Shown one piece after another: positions 1 to 11,555 of a DNA stretch of 64,000 bases (positions are counted from its first letter, which is position 1; each line of letters starts with the position of its first letter). Source of the stretch: Gigantopelta aegis (taxonomy: Eukaryota; Mollusca; Gastropoda; Neomphalida; Peltospiridae); contig NC_054707.1 in the NCBI RefSeq assembly GCF_016097555.1, positions 43,984,415 through 44,048,414 of the forward strand, in the 5' to 3' direction. The notes beneath the pieces were generated by a model that saw nothing but the letters and a program-made list of their open reading frames with translations, was not told the DNA's origin and made no database searches. The translations under genes and the position numbers were made by a program.

Positions 1-110
1 TGGAATGAGAAATAGCTCAAAGGGTCCACCAGGTGGGATCGATCCGACGTCTCACCGTACCGTGAGCGGACGCTCTACCTCAGATCTACGTCCTGCTCCT
101 AACTAAATGA
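1..110 (-). repeat. SINE head remnant (family B)
   Basis: The segment resembles the tRNA-like head of the window's second SINE family, read on the minus strand. It has the 'gagaaatagct' stretch followed by 'gggatcgatcc', a degenerate B-box-like sequence. The rest of the SINE is cut off by the left window edge. Confidence 0.55.
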
Positions 111-230
111 GTCCAACGAGGATCATCGACCTTACATTACTCGAACCGCATTCGGACGCTCTTGCGCTGAACTCGTCCTACTATTATGACATCACAGTTC
201 GTAGGAAATCGTATACATTCAGTATTTGAT

Positions 231-332
<102 letters not shown>

Positions 333-344
333 TGTCATAAGCAC

Positions 345-500
345 GTAATATTCTTTCCGATTAGCACCATACCACGGGCTGGATAGCACATACTACGGCC
401 TTTATTACATCAATTGTGGTGACTGGCTGTAACGAGAAATAGCTCAATGGGTCCACTAGGTGAGATCGATCTGACGACTCACCGCACCATGAGTGGACAC
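345..500 (-). repeat. SINE fragment (family B)
   Basis: The order of blocks matches other family-B copies in the window: a 'gatagcacata' block, 'ggcctt', 'actggctg', 'gagaaatagct', then the degenerate tRNA-like head. The tail half is missing. Confidence 0.6.
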
Positions 501-976
501 TTCCTAAACAAATGGATTATGCACATATTTTCTACTTTCTAGGCATTCTCCTGTAAAATCTCTGTATTGCTGCTTTACAAAGGAACTTTTAAAAATCAAC
601 TCTATTAGGAGGTGGTCGTTATATACAATTAAAATAGATGCAGTGTGAAATGCCCGCTATAAAGGAGTGGTTGTTAAATAAAGATGTCCATGTAACAGGT
701 TCAACCGAACATGTTAGTCTTGTTCACACGAACATTACTTATATAGTGCTGAACATAGTACAAGAGTATTTTTTTTCAATAGTATTTTTTTCCAATGTAA
801 TATTGATTTATTATCGAGTTTTCAAACCACTAAGTTGGTGCTAATAATGTAGCACTTTAGGAGATGCTACAGTGGATTGAACCTGTGATCCTGCCGAGCA
901 AGGGACACTATATTTGACCTAAGGGTATCGCCCCAAAACGACAAAAGAAAAATCACAAAAACCGCCAATGTAAATT

Positions 977-1075
977 GTGACATTTGTGGTTGCTGAGTTC
1001 CGACATTTGTGGTCATCATGTTGCGACATTTGTGGTCGAGGCCTTTGTGACATTTGTGGTCGATTACATTTGTGG
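977..1075. repeat. degenerate short tandem motif
   Basis: The phrase 'gacatttgtggt' or a close variant recurs five times at irregular 20-25 bp steps. It lies just upstream of the MADF fragment. No function is evident. Confidence 0.5.
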
Positions 1076-1142
1076 CCACTACACACGGGATGCAATCGCA
1101 TACATATCGGACCATTTAACTTTGAGTTATTTGATGCGATAA

Positions 1143-1300
1143 ATGAATACGATGGCGGGCCAGAAGCAAGAAAGAAAAACAGGTCTTTTTAGTGCTGCAG
1201 ATGATGAGCAACTTATAGAAGAAGTTAGAAAGTATCCTAATCTGTATGATACGTCTATGCAGGGAATACAGAGACACAGGCCAAAAGTCTACTTACAAGT
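1143..1300 (+). pseudogene. MADF-domain (Adf-1/Myb-SANT-like) exon fragment
   Basis: From the ATG at 1143 the frame reads MNTMAGQKQERKTGLF and then DDEQLIEEVRKYPNLYDTSM, which resembles the start of a MADF DNA-binding domain (acidic stretch, LIEEVRKYPxLYD). The domain does not continue in the same frame. One frame over, from about 1264, the sequence reads EYRDTGQKSTY, which fits the next part of a MADF domain (usual pattern YxDxxKKxxAW). One extra G in the GGG at about 1263-1265 would explain the shift. A possible splice donor (AA then GTATTT) follows near 1300. MADF proteins are transcription factors, and related domains accompany PIF/Harbinger transposases, so this could be a host gene exon with a sequencing error or a decayed transposon companion. 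No later exon was recognised. Confidence 0.5.
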
Positions 1301-1398
1301 ATTTCCAATTAATGTCATTTCTATCGCCCTTTATCAGACATCGTGACATCGAAAGTAACGTGCCGAGGTACATTACCACTGGGGTATTCTTTGTCCGC

Positions 1399-1484
1399 AT
1401 ACATACATATATATATAAATACATGCATACATGCATACATACATACATAAATACATACATGCACGCACGCACACACACATACAT
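1399..1484. repeat. ACAT/CATG-rich microsatellite
   Basis: Imperfect repeats of 'acat', 'atat' and 'gcac' fill this stretch. The Cys/Tyr/Val-rich frames over it are repeat artefacts. Confidence 0.9.
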
Positions 1485-1500
1485 TCATTACAAATGAACT

Positions 1501-1879
1501 AACTCAGATATGGCAAAGTATTTACCACATATACCTACTTATAGCCCTATACATTTTAGGAAAAACCTAGTATATTTTAATAAAATGTTTTCCCGCCATG
1601 AAAATATATCAAATAATTATATTGCTTTGAAATTACATACGGATCTTTCTCTCCAATTTCAGCAATAAACTCATAATGCTGGTTAATAATAATAATAATT
1701 AACATTTCTTGGATTTACTCAAAGTATAAAAAGGCGTGTTCCATTGGACGTACCAAACGCAAATAGGCGATCGCATGCACTTGAAAAGTATAAATGCCTC
1801 TCCGATATTTATCGTAAGAATCGCGGCTATTCGCAAACCAAACGGTTCAACGGAAGTATGAACTAGTCCTTTGAATAAC
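1501..1879. other. AT-rich non-coding DNA left of the Tc1 element
   Basis: No coding pattern or known repeat was recognised here. There is a short AAT run near 1690. Confidence 0.5.
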
Positions 1880-3483
1880 GATATATACTACTCAAAAGAA
1901 TTTAAGGGTCAGACGATATTTTCTGAATGTCAATTATATTAGCTAGACCATAATGTCACGCATGGTATTGTTCCATTTTGACGAAAGTGGGTCTAAGCAA
2001 CCCATAAATGAATTAAAATCCACTGTCATTGACACTGTCGACTAGTTCTAATGGCGAAAACATGCTTACATTTGCACGTAAATTAGGGCGAAAGCAAAAG
2101 GTCTGCCAAGTGCCCATAACTTGCCTTTTCACAAAGCGCTTCATTTTCACGCTTTGCACGTGTATTCCATGTTCCCAATTCTTAATTTCCGTATAATTGG
2201 AGCTTGCGTTCGTGTACGGTGCACACTCCAAATTCGACAATGGTACGACTTCAACTGACTATCGAAGATCGAGGAAGGGCTATTGCTTGGCTTCAGGATG
2301 GCAATACGCAAAGAAATGTTGCTCTGAGACTTGGTGTCAGTCAGAGGGTCGTTGGCCGACTGTGGCAACGGTACCAAGCAACGAATTCTGTTCGAAATCG
2401 TCCACGTTCGGGAAGACCCCGAAGCACTACAAATAGAGAGGACCGCTACATCACCAATATGGCTCTACGTCAACGCACAACCACTGCACGCCGATTACGT
2501 GACAATCTGCGGACTGCGACTGGAACTCGAGTGTCCGATCAAATCATACGCAATCGTCTGAGAGCCAATATTCTACGCTGCCGTCACCAGGCTGTTCTAC
2601 CACCACTCCTACCACGCCACAGAACGGCCAGACGTCACTGGTGCACGCTTCATCTGCGGTGGCAACGTGTTCAGTGGGGTCGAGTGATGTTCACTGACGA
2701 GTCCAGGTTTAGTCTCCAGTTCAACGACGGTCGGGTTCGTGTCTACAGACGTCCTGGGGAGCGCTTCGCTGACGTTAACGTTAGACAACGTCACCGGTTC
2801 GGTAGTGGCAGCGTCATGGTGTGGGGCGGCATCTCTATCCACCACAGGACCCCCCTCTATGTGGTGGATGGCAATCTGAATGGAGTCCGCTATCTGAATG
2901 AGATTATCCGGCCGTTGGTTCTCCCAGGCCTTCAGCAGATTGGCGGCGGGGCAGTTCTGCAGGATGACAATGCCAGACCCCACCGCGCCAGGGTGGTAAC
3001 GGACTTTCTCAGACAACAAGGTATCGCCAGGATGGATTGGCCAGCATATTCGCCTGACTTGGCCCCAATAGAGCACGCGTGGGACAAATTAGGCAGGAGA
3101 GTTCGGGATAACCATGCCCCTCCGGCCAACCTTCATGATCTGGGTCAACTTCTTATGGCAGAGTGGCAGGCCATTCCCCAAGAGTTCTTCAGACGTCTGA
3201 TCAACAGCACGAGGCAACGACGTGTTGAGTGTATTCGTGCCAGGGGTGGATTCACACACTATTAAACGAATGTTCTAATGTGTAAAATCCATGTTTGACA
3301 ACCTTCAACTTTGACAGCATGTCATGTGACTTTCTTGTATACAGTGACGTTTATTTGTTGTTTTTTTGTAAATATGGAACAATAAATAAAAAAATTGGTG
3401 TAGTTTACATCATCAATCTAATACACTGAAACTTATTTGGTTATAAATTTTTGACCCTTAAATTCTTTTGAGTAGTATATATC
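1880..3483 (+). mobile_element. Tc1/mariner-family DNA transposon, apparently complete
   Basis: The element is about 1.6 kb and is bounded by inverted repeats that match perfectly over 32 bp, at 1880-1911 and 3452-3483. Each contains 'ctactcaaaagaatttaagg' or its complement. The ends merge into TATATA, so the TA target duplication typical of Tc1/mariner is present but its exact edge is ambiguous. One intact transposase gene fills the middle, and an AATAAA-type signal follows it near 3380. Perfect terminal repeats and an open transposase frame suggest a recent insertion. Whether it still moves cannot be told from one copy. Confidence 0.93.
2240..3265 (+). CDS. Tc1-like transposase, DD34E
   Basis: The frame extends to 2204, but the first true ATG is at 2240, giving a 341-residue protein, the usual length for Tc1 transposases. 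Residues 6-45 form a helix-turn-helix of the paired/Tc3 type (DRGRAIAWLQDG, LGVSQRVVGRLWQRY), followed by a GRPR motif at 58-61. The catalytic core has D153 in FTDESRFS, the family motif VMVWGGIS at about 192-199, D243 in DDNARPHRA and E278 in SPDLAPIE. There are 34 residues between D243 and E278, so this is the DD34E class. The enzyme would bind the inverted repeats in the nucleus and cut and paste the element into TA sites. No intron, stop or frameshift interrupts it, and all three catalytic residues are present. The composition is more GC-rich than the flanks. Confidence 0.96.
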   Translation: MVRLQLTIEDRGRAIAWLQDGNTQRNVALRLGVSQRVVGRLWQRYQATNSVRNRPRSGRPRSTTNREDRYITNMALRQRTTTARRLRDNLRTATGTRVSDQIIRNRLRANILRCRHQAVLPPLLPRHRTARRHWCTLHLRWQRVQWGRVMFTDESRFSLQFNDGRVRVYRRPGERFADVNVRQRHRFGSGSVMVWGGISIHHRTPLYVVDGNLNGVRYLNEIIRPLVLPGLQQIGGGAVLQDDNARPHRARVVTDFLRQQGIARMDWPAYSPDLAPIEHAWDKLGRRVRDNHAPPANLHDLGQLLMAEWQAIPQEFFRRLINSTRQRRVECIRARGGFTHY

Positions 3484-5901
3484 AGATGAAATTCATACAA
3501 TCACAGATCGTACTCAAGTATAAACCAGCCTTAACGCGATTTGTTTTTCTTTACATAAGCACCCCAAAAGTGTTACTCTAACAGTAATGTAAGCGGTTAT
3601 TTCCTAGGATTTTAAAACGCTTTATAGTCAACATGTAAGATTTTGACAAGACGAATCAATGACAAAAAATGAAATGGGATGCAATGGCCTACATTGTGCA
3701 ATACCTTTTATTGGAAACATTTAAGGACTACGACACCTGTACTATTAACAGAGGATGCATATACTGGCGGGGATTCGTGATGGTACAATTTGTAAAGAAA
3801 ATAATGTCTTTCATTTTTCATAAATATGTTAATTTTAAAGAAACTGATCATGCATGTAGTTACGAGGCATAGGTGTACTGGCTGCCATTTTTTGTAGGTG
3901 GGGTGCGAAGGCTGGTTATTGTACGAATTAAACGAAAATGCCCGAATCTGGACAATATTTATTCAGATTACCATTACTACCAAACAGCTATATAAGTGTT
4001 ACAAAGGAATCACTGCGCATTTGTACATGGGTGACAACTATTTTGCAGGTGGAATGGAAATAAATGGTAAAAAGGACTCAGGTTAGCACATTTATATCTC
4101 CATGTCGTTTCCCTAAATTTGAGGGTTTTCCCCAGCACTATGGGGCAGTTGCCCCGCCCTCCCCCCACTCACACCGCCCCTTGCCTCGTACGCTTATGCA
4201 CCCTACTATTTCTGTTACTAACGTTATAAGCAATTGCCAATACCCTTAACTCCTGTTGTGTGCTAGAATTTCGTCATCTTAAAAACAAAATACATAACCG
4301 TAATACAAAATAGTCGAAAATTGTTGTTTTAAAATATCCATTTTTAAGTTATAGATGCCAGGAAAACGCATTTTAGGCTTTCAAATTTTCCTGGGAGAAT
4401 GCCCCTGGACGTCACGCTCCCTCCCCTCAAAACTCGGGCGCTTCAGGCAACTTCGTATCCAAAAGGTCCCAGCAAATACCTAGTCAAACCCTCTCAAAAT
4501 GCTGGCTACGGGCCCGATTGTGACATACAATTTAACAAAAACTTACTGCTCCGACTTATTTAGGCCTACTTTTCTCTTACAATTCGTTTAATTTCTTCTC
4601 TTTTTTTTCAGGGGGTGTTATGGTCAAAACCAATGCCATTGGTATGTTTCTTAACTGGTTCCGGTACTGTGTTGTTTTCTGAAGTTATTTTCTTTGAAAT
4701 CCAGATACAAAAAATGAAAATTAAACTTTCCCTAAATTCTTCTCCACTTGATTATCGTATTGATGTTTCTCTCCACTAATTATTCAGATCAGTCTTGGAC
4801 AACTACAGACTGCAGCAGCTGCTGTCGTAAAAATAAACCTAAGGAATTTGAAGCTCACCAGCTTGACTATTTCAAAAGATTTTTCATGCAATAAAACCAT
4901 TGTACAGACACTCCTGCTTTTGATGTTCCAATAATTGTGTGGATTCATTTTTTCTGGGCTTGTGATGACCTTCCTAATATTACTTTTAACCAAAACTAAG
5001 CAACTGTCACAGCTGGACGAGGCTGAGAGAAGAAACATGCTTCTGCCACAGGCTACTCTTGCCGGTTAGAAAATCCCGACAAAATAGCCTCATCAGTTAT
5101 GGGTAGTGGTTTAGCAGCACAAGCTCTTTAAATGCATTTCCCAACAGGCCAGCACATACTAATGCATTTACTACACCAATTGTAATCCTCTGGTTAGGGG
5201 GCTAATGTGGAGAGAAACAATAATGGATCTATTGAAGATGGGCAACCTAAGGAGATTCAATGCAAACCCAATGCGACCATTTTAGACATGGTATTCACAA
5301 TGGAGTCATTACATGCATCATTTATCAAAGGGATCAAACACACAAATAACAAGAATGTCTAGATTTTAATGTTTTATTTGTTACTAAGAGTTGCATTTTT
5401 AAGATCACAGCAATAGTATTGTCAGTTTTGACAACAACTCGATCTGTGAACACAACATACCAACGATCCACCTTCATAAAGTATCTTCACAACAGACCAA
5501 AATCCACGACCTGTGAATGACAGAATAAAATACATCTCTCTCTAACAAAGACTATTAGAGAACATGGACATTTTAAAAATGCACTGAGGGTGGGAATCAC
5601 CTGTCCAACATTTAACACAGCCCTAGATAGATCGGTCATGTCATACACTTATTACAATACACTAAAATGGGAGAGTAATGTACACCTTTAAAAAAAAAAT
5701 TGAAACTAGCAAAATATTAACACTTTTTGGGAGAACTGTTCAATCTAGTTTACAGTCAATCAAGTTTACAGCTACATAATACTTCCATTTCATATCCAAG
5801 AATGGTCGACATAATTTGGCAAAATGAATGATATTTCAATTTTAGCTACTATATTACTTGCATTGGCAAACAAGGCAACATTAATATTATTGGAACATTT
5901 G
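3484..5901. other. non-coding DNA, no gene recognised
   Basis: AT-rich sequence with short open frames that have no recognisable domains. A GC-richer patch at 4100-4240 and another at 4385-4510 ('gcccctggac', 'aactcgggcg') look like worn dispersed-repeat pieces. No RNA gene was seen. Confidence 0.5.
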
Positions 5902-5914
5902 TAATATAAATATA

Positions 5915-6314
5915 AAGAAAGAAAGAAATGTTTTATTTAACGACGCACTCAACACATTTTATTTATGGTTATATGGCGTCAGACATATGGTTAAGGACCA
6001 CACAGATTTTGTGAGGAAACCCGTTGTCACCACTACATGGGCTACTCTTTCCGATTAGCAGCAAGGGATCTTTTATTTGCACTTCCCACTGGCAGGATAG
6101 CACAAACCATGGCCTTTGTTGAACCAGTTATGGATCACTGGTCGGTGCAAGTGGTTTACACCTACCCATTGAGCCTTGCGGAACACTCACTCAGGGTTTG
6201 TAGTCGGTATCTGGATTAAAAATCCCATGGCTTGACTGGGATCCGAACCCAGTACCTACCAGCCTGTAGACCGATGGCCTAACCACGACGCCACTGAGGC
6301 CAGTCTAATAATAA
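5915..6314 (-). repeat. SINE family A, full copy 1
   Basis: This is a tRNA-derived SINE in minus orientation. The right end is the tRNA-like head: on the minus strand it carries an A-box-like 'gtggcgtcgtggttaggcca' and the B-box 'ggttcggatcc'. The left end is the conserved tail 'aacgacgcactcaacacatt' plus a GAAA-type simple tail. Direct repeats 'taatataaatata' at 5902-5914 and 6315-6327 are the target-site duplication. SINEs of this type are copied by a partner LINE, which is not present here. Confidence 0.88.
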
Positions 6315-6327
6315 TAATATAAATATA

Positions 6328-7439
6328 CTTACAACAATATCTTTGTCATCAGTTACCTTGACGAGATGGCATGATGCGTCCCATCATCTCCTGTCCATCC
6401 AATATTTGCCTGGTAAAAATGTACTGGACCTACATCTCGTCACTGGACATGAACGATTTCCAAATGCTATACAATAAAACATTTTACGGTGGACAATACG
6501 ACAGTGTTTAAATTCTGAAATGTTAAGGATATGTACTTCATTGCTGGAATAATATGCAATGACACTCCACAATATACAGGATAATCAGTTCCATTAGTTA
6601 TCACAATGCCCTAATTCTGCACCTTGTCCAAGTGGTACAGAGAAAAACTTCCCGTCACAGACTACAAGGAACCATGGTATGTAATTTCACAGGCAGGACA
6701 TAACACTCCTTTGAAACAGCACTCACAGAATGAGACTTTGAAAGAAAAAAGCTAAATGACATAACAGCGTCACTTTTGGCTGTAAAAGGGTTCAATCTAC
6801 ATGAATGAATGTTTAATGACACCCCAGCACATTTCTGGCACTTATTTCCAATGAAATAAAAACAGCACTATCAGCAATTTCGCCATTAAGATATGCTCTC
6901 CATGTCTTTATAAGACCTACTGGACCTAAATACATCAAGATCCACATATTATAGCTTGAATGAATAACAACAAAAAACTACATCAGTTATTGCGTGTCAA
7001 GTTATAGCCTTGGAATGCAGATGAACAGAAGAAGCATTACTAACTACTCAACATCACTGCCATTACATTTCTAAGTTCAATAATTCAAACATTCATTCAA
7101 TTCAAGGTGATGGAATGTCTTTCTCATACCAGCATGCTCAGTATTGATTGTCAATAACACATTTTATCCCGCAATCACTGTATACATTGGCAAGATATGA
7201 TGACTAGATAAATCCCTATATTTTCGTTCACTGACCAAAAATAGAGGTCACGTGACGTAAGCCCGACTCAACTTGAGTATTTCAGAGTAGATTTTCAATA
7301 AACACTCTTTAAATCAGCTGTTTAAGTACAGTAAATACAAATAACTTTTAGTTTTGTGACAACAATACAATACATATTTATTTATGAATTAAGAGTTTAG
7401 AAACGCTTTTTTAATGCGACAGAAGATAGCTAGCGTCTT
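6328..7439. other. non-coding DNA
   Basis: No coding pattern was recognised. The segment 6800-6850 carries a worn SINE-tail-like phrase ('tgtttaatgacaccccagca'). 'gtcacgtgacgtaa' at about 7246-7262 contains a CACGTG E-box. Confidence 0.45.
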
Positions 7440-7484
7440 ACAAATAATGATGTCATGTATCTTGTATGACGTCATACGATTTGT
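7440..7484. repeat. short imperfect palindrome with two TGACGTCA-like arms
   Basis: The sequence runs 'acaaataatgatgtcatg', a short loop, then 'atgacgtcatacgatttgt', which is nearly its reverse complement. It lies 70 bp from the larger hairpin at 7554 and may be part of the same repeat. Confidence 0.5.
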
Positions 7485-7553
7485 GAACACAAAACTGCCA
7501 TAAATAATGATTTTCCGAATATGCCTGTAGGATTGCAGGATAAAAGAAATAAA

Positions 7554-7649
7554 TGGTTACTGTCTTAAGATATGGGCTTTATCCTGCTCAGGTTGACTGG
7601 TGAATGCAGCTCGGCAGGATAAAGCCGATATCTTAAGACAGTAACCAGT
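7554..7649. repeat. hairpin (foldback MITE-like) element
   Basis: The left arm 'ggttactgtcttaagatatg' with 'ggctttatcctgc' is matched by the right arm 'gcaggataaagcc' with 'gatatcttaagacagtaacc'. The arms are about 33 bp and the loop about 30 bp. The flanks do not show a clear target duplication. Confidence 0.8.
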
Positions 7650-9167
7650 TATTCCCTATTTACTGATTCACCAACACTTGATCTGCAATGTCCTGCACCT
7701 TGGAGATTAAAATATGTTGATAATGATCGACAAATATAACCTCCATTTTCAGATTTCGAGCCCCAGTTCAAAAAGGACCAATAGAATGGATGAATAACAC
7801 TTTATCTTGCCCAGTCAGTACGTAGCTATATGGTGTTGGACATTTAAAAACTGGGACAAACCCTTGAACCCACAACCACGACATGGCTTTTGTTTTAACC
7901 TGCACTATATACCACAAACACATTTCGATCCAAATGGGTGGGTGTTTTTTTTTTTTTTTTGGGGGGGGGGGGGGGGGAAGGTTAAATGTGTATTATGGGG
8001 ATTCACCACACAATTTCTGATGATGCCCTATCAGTAAGCAAAACCCAATAAGCATTAAAAGAATTCGGGCAATTATATATGATTAATTGCATTCATCCAG
8101 CAAACGAGTGCCATAGTGGCATAGACACTGATCTACACCCCCAGATTTAGGCTATTCTTACCACATAGTATTATAATTAAACCTTTCCCTGCAGTATTCA
8201 CACTGATCCAATTGTTGCAATATAAAGTGGTGACATGGTGACGTTTTTACTCAATCCAATTTCCAACATCAGTAGTTTCTAGATTCTTTAGTACACTTGA
8301 TCTTTCTTCCACCCCCCACCCCCAAATCCATTAAAACCCATGATTCTGCCAGAATTGTAAAACAGATGTAAAGTAGATATTTTGAGATTCCATCTGATCA
8401 TAATTCAGACCCAAAATCTGGGATTCAGTGATTAACATCATGTACTTTCTAAAACAGGTTAGGACATACCATGAACTTTAATATACCCACTGTGAAGTAC
8501 TGGTTATCAGCTTATTTGAGTCCTCAATACTCACCAGGTTGCTTGATACTTACTGTCAGCAGCTTATCATCAACTTTTAAGGAAAACAATTAGTTAAAAT
8601 TTACTTTGCATAATTTTATACCCAGTGACCTTAGCCTTCAGTGCCATGTTCAACCAAAGTAAAACCATTGTGAGAAACATTTGACAATAAATAATTAGCT
8701 AATACTGAAGCTAACAGCATCCAGTCTTTATAAATATGTCTGATTAATCTACATGAAAATGACAAACACAAACACATTGGAATGCCAACACCACACATAA
8801 AATTACCGTACTTATTTTCCAGGAATCTTTTAGACTTGAGTTCCTCCACCATGTAGCCTAAATGGTTCATATAGCAATAGTTCATATCAATTCGTACAAG
8901 TCTTACTCTGCTCTTGTCATAATAAAAGTTAGAAATAAACTATTTATCAAATCAGACATTATGTTAAGTTACCAATTTCCTGGTGAAAATTCTCACATCT
9001 TGCCCTCATTGCCAGTTCCACCCACACCCAATACACATCAAGTAAGCTGTGAGCTAATTCTACAATTTCTTCATGCAGTCAGAAAGATTATAAATAAGAT
9101 TTAGTTTGTCTAACAGGTTATTAAACAATAAATAAATTCCACCTTCACAAAATAAATAGCTTTCCAG

Positions 9168-9841
9168 ACATCTTTTTCCAAAGTTCAAACTTCATTTTCA
9201 AGATTTATTCTTCAAATGCCTCATGTATCCTCCTTCAATAGCTTTAGTAATTATTTTAGACATAGTAATAATAATGACAACTAGCCATGTAAAAGAGAAC
9301 AGCCCATATTGAAGGACAATTAAACTGCAGCAGCAAACCTATGTACTGTATTACTTCTAACCACAAATGAAACGGTAAATTACAACACTGGCCACCATTA
9401 CATAAAGCCCAACAATCTAACTATTACTCCTGAAAGAGGGCTTGTTCTGTCATTTCGAAAGACACCAGACAGCCAATTTCCTACGAGTGGTTGAACATGA
9501 CACAACTTACCATTAGCCACTGAGTCGGGTCAATTTGGTTTTTTCATGCCAATAATCTACTCTTCCTCCATCTTCAATTCTAAATACTTCAAATTCGACA
9601 AAGCTTCCTCCCACTCCAATTCCCAAATCTTCATTTTTCATTATAATCTTCTGGCGAGCCTAAACTGCAATATTCAACACCCTTTCTTCAATTTTCAAGC
9701 TTTTTCAGACATCTTTTTCCAAACTTCAAAATTCATTTTCCCCTTTCTTTTCCCATTCAATTTTCTTTTAAAGAGCTCAAATCTTCAAGATTCATTCTTC
9801 AAATACTTCATGTTTCTTTCTTCAATACCTTTAGTAATACA
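9168..9841. repeat. diverged direct repeat, T/C-rich
   Basis: Two blocks about 540 bp apart (near 9168-9255 and 9708-9840) share 'acatctttttccaaa', 'cttcaaatrcttcatgt' and 'cttcaatagctttagtaat'-like phrases in the same order. The copies differ by substitutions and an insertion, so this is an old duplication. Confidence 0.55.
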
Positions 9842-10476
9842 AGAATAACCAAATTACTACAAGTCCACACAGAGAACAAGAAACAAATTTATTTCACCCA
9901 GCAAGCATGTTTAGGATGTCAATATACACGCACCCATGTATGTAAGGTACATATTACGTTACAGGAAAATATCAAAACAGATTCAAGAAAATAAATGAGG
10001 CTTTTTTCAAGGCACAAATTTTTTTTCATGGATAATCGATTTTTCAATAAAAACCAAGAATAGTTAGCTCTTTATATTAAATTTTCTAAGACTTACTCAG
10101 ACAACTCTCTTACGGATATACGGAACCAAATGACAGCAATTACATTTTTGTTTAATATAATTGTGCCTTTAAAAAAAAATACTTATTAATATTCTTGAGT
10201 CCAGGAGCACACATATTTGACTAAAGCTTTAAGCAATTCAAATAATGGTCTTGACAAATTCTAAAATAATCAAGTACATAAAAAGGAAAACAAAACTGTC
10301 AGAGATACATCGAACTGACGTGTTGATTTCAGCATTAGGTACCCGGTACAATTCAAAGATGCTCTTCTACCATAAACTTCCATTTTTATTTACTTCACTT
10401 TTTTTGGGGGGGGGGTTTCTTATTAATAATAGTTTTACTTTAATTATGTTTTTTAAAAGATTTGACACAACGAATA

Positions 10477-10479
<3 letters not shown>

Positions 10480-10525
<46 letters not shown>
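10480..10525. repeat. (AT)n microsatellite
   Basis: About 45 bp of pure AT dinucleotide repeat. Confidence 0.95.
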
Positions 10526-10526
<1 letters not shown>

Positions 10527-11544
10527 TCTGACATCATATCGTAGAAGACCATTTTACTTTATTAAAACTAAATATTCAAAATTTTAAATTTACTTCTTTT
10601 TTTCACAAATATTTTTTATTTGCCAATATATGTGCTCTACAAATCTAATCTACCAACAGTGAAAATGTACATGGCAAGTAATTAATTACACAGCTTTGTT
10701 CCTAATGTCTACAGAATAAGCATGGATGGACATGTGTATGAATGAGGATGAATGAAAATGATGCCAAAATTCACGTTTCATTACAACAAATATAAGAACA
10801 AAACAAAAAAAGAACAAAAAAAGAAAGGAGGAAACATTTCCAGAATACAATTACTAACTGAAAATAGTAATACAGTGGATCTTTACCAACATCGAAAGAT
10901 TTCTTTTTCTTTTTACTAATATCTGATGACAGGCCAACACTACCAATGGTCATTTGTCAGGTTAATAATAAATAAATAAAAATATTTGTTGAAAGGAATT
11001 GTAGATGTCACATTGCATCCTTTGAAATTTTAATGACAAAATCCAACACTCTGCCTATTTCACATTAGTTGATGACATGTAGGAACTCAAATAATATCAG
11101 TTAATTGCCAAACAATTACATTAACATTTCAAAAAAAATAAAATTAGTTACATACTGTACATAAAAATGCTGATGGTCATGAATTCACTTTTAACTTTTA
11201 AAACAGAAATAAAAAAATCTACTTCCATGATTGATAGAACGAACACATAAAACAAAATTCACATTTTGACACTTTCAATATTAATGCTTGTTCGAGTTAT
11301 TCTGTACTACAATTTCGCTTGTCAACAAGGCAATAAAGCGCCATAATAAACACAGGCTGTTCGAACTGAATTCAGTCCTTCGTGTAAACCCAAAACTAGA
11401 GTGTTCATTTCATGGCATTGTCCTCAAAGCGTCTATTTACGTGAAACAAGCATGAACATGAGCTGATGAAAATGAAGCCTACGTAACAAGTACAACTAAA
11501 ATAACATCGATAGAGTCTCTCATCATGGACGCAGTTATCTCCTC

Positions 11545-11555
11545 CTAATAGCGAC
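11545..11555 (-). CDS. tra2: tra2 last coding exon (RRY-stop)
   Basis: The acceptor CTTGCCAG on the minus strand (11556-11563) precedes GTCGCTATTAG. Joined to the single C left by the previous exon this reads CGT CGC TAT TAG, that is R-R-Y-stop, completing the conserved SPRRY terminus. The stop codon is 11545-11547. Only 11 coding bases lie here, and the 3'UTR continues to lower coordinates. Confidence 0.9.

Larger units (their letters stand above)
7650..11544 (-). other. non-coding DNA, possibly partly tra2 3'UTR
   Basis: This is AT-rich sequence downstream of the tra2 stop codon. Many TTTATT hexamers (AATAAA on the minus strand) occur, for example near 9890, 10385, 10555 and 10613, so the transcript end cannot be fixed. 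A homopolymer T/G run lies at 7947-7978. No further coding exon was recognised. Confidence 0.4.

Noticed and set aside
1293-1497. Cys/Tyr/Val-rich frames on both strands
   Set aside because: They come from the ACAT microsatellite.
2609-3076. Minus-strand 155-residue frame
   Set aside because: It is the antisense shadow of the Tc1 transposase gene.
6037-6219. Frame [20 protein letters not shown] and its twin at 57442
   Set aside because: It is a translation of the family-A SINE body.
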